Under the pieces are notes generated by a model that made no database searches, was not told the DNA's origin, and was given only the letters and a program-made list of their open reading frames with translations. Shown here one piece after another: positions 25,438 through 35,246 of a DNA stretch of 64,000 bases. Position numbers and translations under genes: made by a program. Numbering within the stretch: the stretch's first letter is position 1; every line of letters begins with the position of its first letter. Origin of the DNA: Panulirus ornatus (lineage: Eukaryota > Arthropoda > Malacostraca > Decapoda > Palinuridae); the NCBI RefSeq assembly GCF_036320965.1, contig NC_092232.1, positions 58,787,035 through 58,851,034 on the forward strand. Direction: 5' to 3'.

Positions 25438-25971
25438 TCACCAACTGAATCTTTTGGCACGGGGAGCGTGTGTCATCTCGACACGCCTTTTAACGCCCGT
25501 GCGTTGTGCGGAGTGCAGTCGGTCTGTAACGTAGGACATGTCATGTGTTATTGGTCCCAGTCGGTTTAGAACGCTGGGCCTGACATGTGTGGGGGGACCA
25601 AGTCGGTCTTGAATGGTGGGCCTGACAGGTCTTGAGACCTGCCATGTCTCCCTGAAGGTGGGCCTGACAAGTGGGGTGGGCTGCATTTCCTCATGGATGG
25701 TGGGTCTGGTAGGGCGTGTGGGCTGCAGTGCCACTTGAGTGGGCGAGGTCTCTTGGTCAGCATCAGTGGGACGGTGAGGTTTCACTTTTGCACAGCGACC
25801 GTTGACGGAAAGTGGTGTCACGTCGGCAAGAAGTGCCTTCTTGTAGGAGGCATAGCAGGAATACTGGATGACGGCAATCCCGCGGTGGTTCTCGTACGTG
25901 GATGCAGCCAGGATACTTCTCCGTGGTGGGGCTCGCTTCGTGGTTGGTGGATGTGGCCCTCCCCGCCACAT
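25438..25971 (-). CDS. Proline/arginine-rich repeat protein, unknown
   Basis: 177 codons from ATG 25971. The N-terminus is basic and proline-rich. A region (HRGIAVIQYSCYASYKKALL, then VNGRCAKVKPHRP) has the look of a beta-alpha-beta RRM-like or Gag-like fold, but I cannot assign it. The C-terminal half is about four 14-residue units (RPTIHEEMQPTPLV, RPTFRETWQVSRPV, RPTIQDRLGPPTHV, RPSVLNRLGPITHD) encoded by 42-bp repeats. The stop is close to the left inverted repeat. It may be a downstream exon of the gene starting at 26357, since a stop and about 80 bp separate them. Function is not assigned. Confidence 0.5.
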   Translation of the reverse strand: MWRGGPHPPTTKRAPPRRSILAASTYENHRGIAVIQYSCYASYKKALLADVTPLSVNGRCAKVKPHRPTDADQETSPTQVALQPTRPTRPTIHEEMQPTPLVRPTFRETWQVSRPVRPTIQDRLGPPTHVRPSVLNRLGPITHDMSYVTDRLHSAQRTGVKRRVEMTHAPRAKRFSW

Positions 25972-26051
25972 GGTCACAGTGGTTGACCTATTTTACGTCA
26001 ACACATTACGAGGTCAACCTTCACCAAATCCATATGGCGTTCATACCAGCT

Positions 26052-26357
26052 TCACCCATATTCCATTTCCTCCAATTCCACTTCAGGGTATTCCACCTCC
26101 ATATCTACACAGCCAAATTCCACTCCATCCATGACTTCCACGTCCGGGTATTCCACCAATTCCACTCCATCCATCTCTTCAACGTCTGGGTATTCCACCT
26201 CCATATCCACACAGCCAAATTCCACTCCATCCATCACTTCCACGTCTGGGTATTCCACCTCCATGTCCACACAGCCATAGCCCATGTCAAATACATGGAC
26301 ATATTCAAATTCCATCTCCTGGACAAAGGAGAATCGTCCTACCTCCTTGGTGAACAT
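26052..26357 (-). CDS. Acidic repeat ORF behind a TATA/initiator promoter
   Basis: 101 codons from the first ATG (26357) downstream of the promoter at 26440-26475. It starts MFTKEVGRFSFVQEMEFEY and continues with an acidic 20-residue unit (GCVDMEVEYPDVEVMDGVEF) in about three copies, encoded by 60-bp repeats at about 26096-26282. The 5' leader would be about 86 nt. No known domain. The strong promoter supports transcription; the repeats make protein-level function uncertain. Confidence 0.45.
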   Translation of the reverse strand: MFTKEVGRFSFVQEMEFEYVHVFDMGYGCVDMEVEYPDVEVMDGVEFGCVDMEVEYPDVEEMDGVELVEYPDVEVMDGVEFGCVDMEVEYPEVELEEMEYG

Positions 26358-26439
26358 TATTATATTGAAGTGTTCGAGGAAAGGTTGAGGGAGCTTGCAA
26401 GGCGGAGCAGAGATGTTCACTCGACAGAGGTCACAGCTC

Positions 26440-26475
26440 AAATGATGCTCTCGGCCCGGCTCCCGCCCTTATATA
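26440..26475 (-). promoter_or_regulatory. TATA box and initiator like those of the kinase
   Basis: On the minus strand TATATAAG (26475-26468) lies 32 nt upstream of the A in TCATTTGAG (A at 26443). The spacing and the nine-base initiator are identical to the kinase promoter, and both have a GC-rich spacer with GAGAG. The CRE palindrome is absent here. Confidence 0.7.
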
Positions 26476-26509
26476 ACCTGGGAACTGATCATATCCTAGC
26501 ATAGCTTAA

Positions 26510-27690
26510 TATAGAGAAGTCTAATATAGTGAAGTTAATACTTTAATACAGTTAAGTTTATTTCTCAATAGTTTGATACATGTGCCTGACAACAGTTCCT
26601 TCACCCGTATAATGTCCTGTCACAGAACAGAAGGATTGTCATTATAATTCGTTTTTATCAGCAGAAATTAGATTAAAGTGACTAAAGATAAGTGGTTTAA
26701 TATGTTATGTGTGTTCTCTGTCATCATAAAGATGGCCATCTACCCTGATGTGTAAAGAAAACATCAATTTTGCCGAGGCTGTGGTGAAGATAAGAACACA
26801 ATGTGGTCATACAATGGTGTAGTCAAGATGTGTTAGAACTATGTACTGAAGAGGAGGATTTAGTGAAAATATATATGTTTCTTCACGCTGAGCCATTCCA
26901 TATAGATGAATATATCTATAATCTAATTGCGGTAAATTACCATATGACTTTAACGGCACCAGCCAGCAGGAAAAATATCGGATATAGGAGTGACTGAATA
27001 TTTTGTCGGGTACATAAATAATTGAATATTTGGTACGATCGATCAAAATGCTTTTTATAGGCAAATAATTTCTGATTTTTCAAATGATTTTTTCCACCTG
27101 TTGGTACTGGTTTGAGTAATTAAAGATATGAAAACCGATGGAAAAGTTCAGTTTAACGCTTTTACGAATGTCTTGCTGCGTGTTTGGGAAGAGCAGTAAA
27201 CTACAGGAATATATTGGTCTAATGTCCCCTGCTCGTCCAACAGCAGATATTGTATGGTCTGAGACATCATTTCTGGTGGAGGTGGATTCTCTCCGGCATT
27301 GCGTAAATCACTTCCACAAACTTGCGCCATTTTGCACAAATACAGATCCGATATGATGCATTTCCCAGCTCTCTTACGTTATGGACCCTAGCCATCCTAG
27401 CCTAGCCTAGCCTAAATTAAAAGGTGTGGAATAATGTGCAACATTTCTCCTTCATTACAAGTGATGATAAACCTAGGCTATACAGCAACCAGGAACGTCC
27501 ATATTTGTCTAACTTCTCACATGTCTGTGTCATCTGTCTGCAAACATGTCGACCATTACCATGAGGGCAATTGCGGCTTTTGATTTTGAATATCACACGT
27601 TTCCTCTCTGCCGTGAGATCTTCATACTTAAATAAAATGGTGGGCCGTAAGAAATATATGTCCATCGAAGGTCAACTATATGGCTCAGTT
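26510..27690. other. Spacer inside the TIR-bounded segment
   Basis: No gene is supported. A short run of the pentamer CCTAG lies at about 27397-27414. Small ORFs on both strands lack motifs. Confidence 0.45.
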
Positions 27691-27691
27691 C

Positions 27692-27950
27692 CATCATCAG
27701 TTTCTAAGAAAACTGAAAAGGTGAGGTTCCACCGAGATTCGAACTCGGATTGCTGGATCCAAAGTCCAGAGTGCTAACCCTTACACCATGGGACCTGATA
27801 AGAAAAGATGTGATTTCATCTAAATGTTTTACATATAATCAACCAGAGGCCATTCCTCCCTCCCTGCCTGCAGGGTTCAAGGTTTTCTAGAAGGTTCTCG
27901 AAGATTCTGGTAAGATCATTACCTTTGAGAGGTCGTCGTTAGATGACAGT
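27692..27950. repeat. Left arm of inverted repeat with tRNA-Gln
   Basis: Near reverse complement of 28395-28650, with about 440 bp between the arms. Each arm includes a tRNA-Gln gene and a 'gccattcctccctccctgcc' block. Confidence 0.85.
27724..27795 (-). tRNA. tRNA-Gln (anticodon TTG)
   Basis: 72-nt cloverleaf: acceptor GGTCCCA with TGGAACC (one mismatch), anticodon stem CTGGA/TCCAG with loop CTTTGGA, T stem CCGAG/CTCGG. The acceptor mismatch suggests a variant or early decay. Confidence 0.8.
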
Positions 27951-28299
27951 CAGGTTCACTCTATGGTTGGTGTTTGTAGTTGGTTGTCCGAGGATGTTGT
28001 TATACTTGATCAATTTTGTAATTGTTGACTTTCAGGTAGGAAGTACTCATTTACGATGCATCCTTGTACTCACAACAACCTTATGAGTCACTTCAAGATT
28101 TATCTTCACTACAACTTTATCTTCACTACACTATTAAGGTTGAAGTCAATGGTCACATTCACTACAATCTCAACACGACTGGTCTTATACCTAACCCATA
28201 TTATCACTACATCCATGTACATGTATTTCTTGCAGAATAAAACAGATATCACTGATTTCTGTGAAAGTTGATATATACAGCATTACGTATCTATCAATC

Positions 28300-28345
28300 T
28301 ATCTAATATCTGTTTTTTACCTATCTATCTATCTATCTATCTATC
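28300..28345. repeat. (ATCT)n microsatellite
   Basis: Tetranucleotide run between the tRNA arms. The complementary (GATA)n lies at about 28876-28915 inside the neighbouring inverted repeat. Confidence 0.85.
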
Positions 28346-28394
28346 TATTTACCTTTCTAAATCAGAAAGTCAACAACAATATCATTAATGATAC

Positions 28395-28650
28395 GTATAA
28401 CTACGTCCTCTCAATGGCAGTTCCTACCCAGAATCTTCGAGAACCTTCTAGAAAACCTTGAACCCTGCAGGCAGGGAGGGAGGAATGGCCTCTGGTTGAT
28501 TATATGTAAAACATTTAGATGAAATCACATCTTTTCTTATCAGGTCCCATGGTGTAAGGGTTAGCACTCTGGACTCTGGATCCAGCAATCCGAGTTCGAA
28601 TCTCCGTGGGACCTCATCTTTTCAGTTTTCGTCGATACTGATGATGGCCG
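28395..28650. repeat. Right arm of inverted repeat with tRNA-Gln
   Basis: Reverse complement of 27692-27950. The arms have diverged enough to give different tRNA anticodons (TTG on the left, CTG on the right). Confidence 0.85.
28543..28614 (+). tRNA. tRNA-Gln (anticodon CTG)
   Basis: 72-nt cloverleaf: acceptor GGTCCCA/TGGGACC perfect, anticodon stem CTGGA/TCCAG with loop CTCTGGA. The T stem has one mismatch (CCGAG with CTCCG). It diverges from the minus-strand tRNA-Gln at 27724-27795. Confidence 0.82.
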
Positions 28651-28734
28651 CATTATTCTGTACGTTATATATACATTCATATATATACATAAATATGTAT
28701 ATATAAACATATATATGGAATAATATGGTTTTAT

Positions 28735-28881
28735 CAATAGCCGGAGACCATTCCTCCCTCCTTGCCTGCAGAGTTCATAGTTTTCTGGAAGGTTCTAGAA
28801 GATTCTGGTGAGATAATTGCCATTGAGAGGACATTGTTATACTTCATATATCAATGATTTCATTATTGTTGACTTTCAGAT

Positions 28882-28913
<32 letters not shown>

Positions 28914-29520
28914 TTAGATTGATAGATTGATAGAGCGATATTTAGATAGGTATATAGATAGATAAGTTTCATCAATACTGTATCTTACGCTATCTCCTGT
29001 TGCTGGACATATGTTCAACCAGCATTGGGAAAACCTCCAGTAGACCTTAATGTAAAGCTAGATAATAACAAAACCTGCAATAAAAGAATACGATCAACTC
29101 CCCAGTGCAGAAATATTGTGACCAGAAAGTCTTCTAGCAAGATGTCAGACACTTCCACGGGAATCACAAACATAACATTAAATATCTGAAAGTCAACAAT
29201 AACAAAACTAATGATGATAACGAAACTATAACAAGAAAAATGATAAACAAATGGAAAATAGTGCTCTAGATTATGTTTCTAAAAAACAAACTTTAACGAA
29301 AACTGTGAAAAGAAATACCCATCTGGCTGATACGACACAGTAAAAGGACCATCCCACAACCAGCTCTAAACTGAACCTGACTGTCCCCTAACAACGTCCT
29401 CTCAATGGTATTTATCTTACCAGAATCTCGTAGAACTTTCCAGAAAATCAAGAACTCTGCAGGCAAGGAGGGAGGAATGGCCTCTGGCTGCTGATGATAA
29501 CCACATTATTCTATATATAT
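28735..29520. repeat. Second, older inverted repeat without tRNA
   Basis: About 28735-28830 and 29390-29490 are diverged reverse complements and both are related to the tRNA-bearing arms, with the same cctccct/gcctgcag block. The tRNA part is lost. The 560-bp interior has (GATA)n and no gene. Confidence 0.75.
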
Positions 29521-29558
29521 ACTTTTACCTACAACCGAAGGTTGGCCGGCCAGCCCAA

Positions 29559-29991
29559 GTGGCTACAGAGGTTGTATCCATGAAAGAAACGGACCCACCA
29601 GCAGACGAATTCGGTTGGCAGGTTGTATCGAAGAAGAGGAAGAAGAAGGTTGCCCAACCAGCCCAACCAGAAGGGTGTAGCAAAGAAACGAAAGAAGGCT
29701 GCCCAACCAACCTGGGTGGTAGTAAGGATGGGTGCTCCACAACCCCAGGTCGTTAGGCAGACTGTAGCCATGGAAGAAAGGAAGGCTACTCGTCCACCAG
29801 CCCAGGTACCGAGTGAGCGCGTAGCGATGGTGGCTGACCCAGCAGCCCGGGTAGATAGCTACGCCCAGATGGCTATGTCGGGTGCAGCAAAGAAGCAAAC
29901 CCCACAACTACACCACGAGGTTTGCAAGCCTGCACCCAAAAAGATGAAGACGAAGGTTGCCACACTACCCAATGCACCACCACATGTTTAG
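29559..29991 (+). pseudogene. Lysine/proline-rich ORF with frameshift, unknown
   Basis: One frame opens at 29559 with MATEVVSMKET and DEFGWQVVSKKRKKK, a pattern reminiscent of the N-terminal region of mobile-element nucleic-acid-binding (Gag-like) proteins. A second frame continues from about 29680 (VAKKRKKAAQPTW ... ATLPNAPPHV, stop 29991). The switch near 29680-29760 implies a frameshift. There is no zinc knuckle. The assignment is weak, and 'QPAQP'-type low complexity makes chance similarity possible. Confidence 0.35.
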
Positions 29992-30073
29992 AAAGGGAAA
30001 AGGTGGACAGAATGGCTGGAGGTCCCACTCCAACAACAAAATCACCTTAGGAGCCATGTTCCATCCATTATTG

Positions 30074-30173
<100 letters not shown>

Positions 30174-30427
30174 AACTACATTGCAACTTAGATATGAATA
30201 GAATCATCAAGCTTCACTATATTAGCTTTACTATATTTAAATATAAACAAGGTCTAACCGAGGTTACTTGGTTGAGCAAGACGTGAGAATATCATCAACT
30301 GGCCCTCCAGCCCTGGGTTGAAATTGTCGTTCTGACGTATCTCGAGTTCAGTGCTGATACAGGACCATTGATTACAGGACTATCTTGTTAGTCTGTGTAA
30401 CTTCGCCTGACCCAATCCACGTCTTCA

Positions 30428-31144
30428 ATGGCTTTCTGTTACTACAAACGGGATTACAAAGGAAAGGCTTCCTTTGTTAGTTTCATGAATACCTTCGTTC
30501 AAATGAAGGGAAAGACTATTACTATGAAGCGGTACCTTATCAGCAGGAAAGAGCTGCAGCAACGGTATGAAAGTTACTGCAAGATACATAACGAGCCCGT
30601 GGCTTCCAACGTAAACATCGGCCGCCATTTGGGTTCCCTCGGCATCATGTGTGACACCAAGATTGGACCCGTTGGGAAACAGGAACGATACTATTCTGGT
30701 ATCATGTGGCTCGATGGCGCAGGATCACCAACTGAAATGCAAAGAAAATGGAGAAAGCCGCCCAAACGTATCATGAAGGCCGTGCAAGAGAAGATCGAGA
30801 GGAATCGGTTGAGAGACGATATCGCTCACAGTATATTGAAATTTATACCCAAGACTTCCCCTGATCTCCAGACACAGCCAGTCACAGAGACCACCAGCCC
30901 CGCTTCCCAGACACAGCAAGTCACAGAGACCACCAGCCCCGCTCCCCAGACACAGCAAGTCACAGAGACCACCAGCCCCGCTCCCCAGACACAACCAGTC
31001 ACAGAGACCACCAGCCCCGCTCTCCAGACACAGCCAGACACACAGCCCACTATCCTCGTCCCCCAAACAGAGCCACAAGATCCTGATATTGAGGAAGCAA
31101 ATGAATTTCTCGATGATTTTTTGCTTTCACTGGAGAAGAACTGA
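30428..31144 (+). CDS. Winged-helix protein resembling D5-type primase C-terminus
   Basis: 238 codons, intact. Residues about 14-95 fit the fold seen at the end of D5/P4-type primase-helicases: LISRKELQQRYESYC, then VNIGRHLGSLGI, then GPVGKQERYYSGIMW (helix, recognition helix, beta wing). The ATPase and primase domains of such proteins are absent. A basic linker follows, then about five 13-residue units (QVTETTSPAPQTQ type, 39-bp repeats at about 30881-31075) and an acidic end. The ORF stops about 195 bp before the right inverted repeat and reads toward it. A TCAGT initiator-like site lies at about 30348 but no TATA is placed for it. DNA binding is inference; it could be a domesticated or viral replication-protein fragment. 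Confidence 0.6.
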   Translation: MAFCYYKRDYKGKASFVSFMNTFVQMKGKTITMKRYLISRKELQQRYESYCKIHNEPVASNVNIGRHLGSLGIMCDTKIGPVGKQERYYSGIMWLDGAGSPTEMQRKWRKPPKRIMKAVQEKIERNRLRDDIAHSILKFIPKTSPDLQTQPVTETTSPASQTQQVTETTSPAPQTQQVTETTSPAPQTQPVTETTSPALQTQPDTQPTILVPQTEPQDPDIEEANEFLDDFLLSLEKN

Positions 31145-31338
31145 TGAGTTCCTTATAGACAAGACAAAATGTTCAAAAAGGAATCTATATAAGTTCACTT
31201 ATGGAGTGAGATCTTTGACGGAGCTGTGATGCCTATAGCACAGCCTAACAAAGGGTGATCTTTGCTGTCGTGCAGTAACCTCATGAGGGCGGAGTCCGGC
31301 TACACTTTCTTTACCGAGGAAAAGATCTCTGCACTAAT

Positions 31339-31840
31339 ATTGAGTTTCTCCGTTGGCGTCAGGGTAAACACCCATCCCCCCCGAAGCTTGGTTACCTTTC
31401 CGTGGTGGGGGGGACTTCATGGATTGGGCAGTAGCAACCATCGTTGGTTGCTACTGCCCAATCCATGAACGAAAAACCAAGCATCTTGAGCGTAATTGTC
31501 GTATAAATTCACTTGGTGTCAAAACTGACGCGAAAGTGGTTGTCTCAATTTTGTCAGAAATGTTTGTGCGTTTCGGCCTGATGGCGGGAGTCGGTTTGGC
31601 GCTGTGGTCATGAGGGAATACGAGGAAGATTGGCAACCGTCCCAGAAGTAGCTACAGTGAGGCCCAGCAGCTGTCCCTAATACTGTGGAAGGCACTCATG
31701 TAAGGTGTGCAGTGAGGCGCAGCAGTAACAAGGGAAACGGACAACCAAAACGGCAATCTTGATCATCAGGAGGCTATCCAATGCTCAGAGTAGATAAGGA
31801 CGATTATTGTATGGCTTCGTTCAGAGGATGAAAATCTTAG
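31339..31840 (-). repeat. Right ~500-bp inverted repeat
   Basis: Reverse complement of 24464-24966. At about 31419-31467 it contains a perfect hairpin: a 21-bp arm beginning TGGATTGGGCAGTAG, a 4-nt loop and the exact complement. Confidence 0.9.
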
Positions 31841-33150
31841 CCGTGAAAATCACCAAGTAAAATAACTAGCAGTTAGTGGTAGTGAAGTGGAATTACCGTA
31901 TTTCTGTGGTCTTAATAGTAAAACGAAACTTTTCGTTTTCTCCATCAATCTAGAAGTGTTGTAGACCACCATCCTTAAGGTTGTAAGGTAATGGTAACTA
32001 CAAGGTTATGACCTCAGCAAATTTGTGATGGAAAGTGCAGGAAATGTGGTAATGTATATAATATAAATTATGTAGTTGTATAATAAATGTGTATTAAAAT
32101 TTTGTCTTTTCTGTTCCCGTTCATTAATTCAAATACAGGTAAGTTTTCTCTCTAACGAGGTGGGATAAGCTACGTGCACTCGGCTTGTAAATGTGGTGAC
32201 TTTCCCTTCATTACCACAATGGTGTGCTGAGCTGAAGATGTAGAATTCCGTAGACGAAACTAAGATAGGAAATCAATCTAAATCAAAAATTGAACGTATG
32301 CATCTTTAGACGGACATAAAACAAACGGACGGAGGGGCACACTGGAGCAAATGAATTTCAATATCACCACTTAAAGTAGGCCTTTCAACTAGTTGTGGCT
32401 TTAAAGCAAACTTTTTCTAGCCAAGGTTTAGTTAGCACCTAAACTAATCCCCACGACCTTACCTTAAGAAATATTTTCAGAAGGTACTGTCTGAACATAT
32501 TTCTAAGGTAAGGTCATTTAGGTTTGGTTTAGATGCTACCCTAACCTAGGCTAGAAAAAGTTTCCTTTGCTTCAGAGCCCCAACTACGTAGACGGGCTAC
32601 TGTTGATATTAAACAGTAACAGAAAGGTGATAAAACTGAGATGAAATGAATAAAAATATAGAATGGGTCAGTTGAAAGTTGAAGTATTTGCTAGATACAA
32701 TTTTTGACAGGTCCAAATGCATCCTAAAGTCAGTCACTTAAATCACAATGCTGAACATTGTTTTGATTGTTGGAACTAGTTACAGGAAGTAAAAATGTCA
32801 AGCTTAAAGGGATGCCATTACAATAACTTTATATACCTGTATAGGATCTCTTAAACTGCTTTTCCCTAAAGCTGAATGGATTTAAGTCGTTTAATCTGCT
32901 CTCTGAATTTGTTTCTCAGACCAGTAATCATCTTTGGAGATTACCTCAGTAATTACTCCATTCAATGTCTTCCTTTTTGAAATTAGTTGACGACCACAGC
33001 TGTACAATATCCAAGCTGGGATGGCTATGTTTTGGGAAGGCGAGAGGTCAGGTTATGCAAGAATGTTAGAAATGGCTTCCATCAGTTTCTACCCTATCTA
33101 CTCTAAAAATTTTGGGTTATTAGAACTTAGAGATTTATGAGTAGATAATG
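31841..33150. other. Spacer outside the TIR-bounded segment
   Basis: No gene is seen apart from the foldback listed separately. AT-rich. Confidence 0.45.
32388..32592. repeat. Foldback/MITE-like hairpin, about 200 bp
   Basis: About 32388-32480 and 32495-32592 are reverse complements ('gctttaaagcaaactttttc' against 'gaaaaagtttcctttgcttc', plus shared 'gaccttaccttaagaaatat'), with a very short loop. It has no coding capacity. It resembles a foldback MITE, but no target-site duplication is established. Confidence 0.75.
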
Positions 33151-34060
33151 CAATATAGTTATCTTGGCAAGATATCCAACATGAGATTATAGTCATAATA
33201 ATGATATAGTCACAAGGCCAATATATAGTCACCGGAATATTATATTTATCATGATAATGTATCACTTATGACAAAATATGCATGATTAAAAAATGACAAT
33301 ATAGCACCTACAAAAAATATCACATAGCCAAGGTGATGATATATACACGATAGTCCTGTAACGAAAATAAGAAGATAGCCAAAACGACAATTTGTTCATA
33401 ATGACGATACTGCCACTATGTATATATATTCTCCATGACACCATAGCTACACTGGCAGTAAAGTTATCTTCACAAAAGTGTAAAATTGAAAATACAGCAA
33501 ACGACAATATAGCCACCATGACAATACAGCCATCTTGACAATTAAGTCACGATATAAATCAATCGCCAGCACATTAGAAACGCGTTGAGAGTAATTTACA
33601 GACTTTATACATATCATGAAAATATTGCCCCCATGTCAATATATTTGCTATGACAATTTAGCCATTATGATAATACAGTCACGTCGACAATGTATTCACT
33701 ATGACAATAAAACTACCATGATCATATAACTGATATGACAATACAGTCAAAGGAAAAATATAGAAACATTCAACTTATATTCACAAAGGCAATATAACCA
33801 CCTGATAACATAGATAGTGTAAATAAATAGTCGTTTTCGGATCATAGGAAACATATAGACTCCAGGACAATATAGTCTGTGAGAAAATAGTGACTCAGAC
33901 AGGATTTATCACTATAATACAGTCATAACATTATAGCTGTCATACAATTGTAGTCAACATGACAAAATTATCACAATGAAATAAAACGGCATTACAATAT
34001 AGTTACCATACTCATACACCAATCATGATTATATAATCAGCAGGTTGACATAAACAATAT
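33150..34060. repeat. Degenerate 'atgacaatatagccacc' repeat region
   Basis: Variants of 'gacaatatagtcaccatga' recur irregularly across about 900 bp. It directly precedes the Gypsy-like element and no LTR can be delimited in it. Confidence 0.6.
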
Positions 34061-34090
34061 CACTGTACATCTTGGGAGGAATTTAAAACG

Positions 34091-34885
34091 TTGTTTACAT
34101 CAGGTTGTGAGGAATCATTCTCAGATAGTTTACTACACGTCCTTTTACGTGCTCTTAACACAACATACTTGGATGATACGTCAGTCCCTGATCACTGGAG
34201 TGCCTTACATGGAAGAATGAGATTAGTTAGGCAGGCTTATGAATCCTTACCCTGGATATCGGCCATGATGAATCCTGAAACTCATGTACAAACACTCATG
34301 CGTTTATTACACATAACCTTCATTCTCAAGGACCTGACCTCCAGACGTAAGACGACGGTTACTTAATGAGAACATTGACCCATCATTGTGGGTCAGTAAC
34401 AAAAGTGTTGAATTACACTCAAAAGAAAGGTGGATATTCCAACACCAAGACACTGGGGAGAGTGTCGGCTTCCCAAAGTGTGACGTAACATTCTAGTGGT
34501 CAACACAATCATTCTTCTCATGGTCAAATACAGCGATTCAGTGATGACAAACACTCACATAAAGTGACGTGCTTCCGGTGTGGCCAACCAGGACATAAAG
34601 CGAATGTGTGTCCTTACACATGGGACTCATTCTCACGTGAGCCTCGACCAGAACAACAAACGCAGTCAACGACCCATGTCATCACAGCCTCGGTCGTCAC
34701 AATTCTGCCGACCTAGTCATGATTTCCTCCAGTCAGACATCAGGCTGACCTTCACCCGCTCGCGCCCAACACCACCAAGCAGGTGTTCATATCATAGCAA
34801 CGCTAGACACACTTCAGCGGAATGTCGAGCATTAGCTAGACAGACGTCACCTAACACAGGTTCATCATGTCATTATCAACAATGA
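34091..34885 (+). pseudogene. Gypsy-type Gag remnant with CCHC knuckle
   Basis: An open frame (34091-34366) is followed in another frame by a nucleocapsid zinc knuckle at 34570-34611, CFRCGQPGHKANVC, which fits CX2CX4HX4C exactly. The upstream ORF is called Gag only from its position. Frame changes and stops separate the pieces. It lies just upstream of the protease and belongs to the same element. Confidence 0.7.
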
Positions 34886-34978
34886 CAATCTCTCGCTCAT
34901 GACAAGACTCCATCACATAAGGAACTCTTAAGACATTTTCGTTCTTCGCCATTTTCTCACATTACAAGTTTCGATTTA

Positions 34979-35245
34979 GTGGGTTCTTTCCAGGATAAGC
35001 CAATCACAATCTTTATAGACAGTGGCGCGGAAGCAGATGTCATTCATTATGATTTTATTCAACCATTAATGGGGCGCACTCAACTTGTTCAATGCTCGGA
35101 CTTTTACCCATCCCTTCAAAGTATCTCAAATGAAAATCTCGACGTAAGGGGCACTATTAAAATAAACATTCGCATAGGCGACCCGGTCATGACCGTCACC
35201 CCTTACATTGTTCGTGGTGTAACCTTTCTGCTAACTTGTTACTAG
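34979..35245 (+). pseudogene. Retroelement aspartic protease domain
   Basis: It contains the catalytic FIDSGAEADVI motif (D-S-G in place of D-T-G) near residue 14, followed by beta-strand-like segments and a stop at 35245. In intact elements it is part of Gag-Pol; here it is isolated by stops. The next frames (35247-36090) continue the linker to the reverse transcriptase. Confidence 0.8.
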
Positions 35246-35246
35246 G

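Noticed and set aside
25902..26504. 200-codon plus-strand ORF
   Set aside because: Antisense of the promoter and acidic-repeat ORF on the minus strand; its repeats mirror the 60-bp unit.
27397..27414. CCTAG pentamer run as telomeric (TTAGG)n remnant
   Set aside because: The unit is CCTAG rather than CCTAA and only a few copies exist; too short to call.
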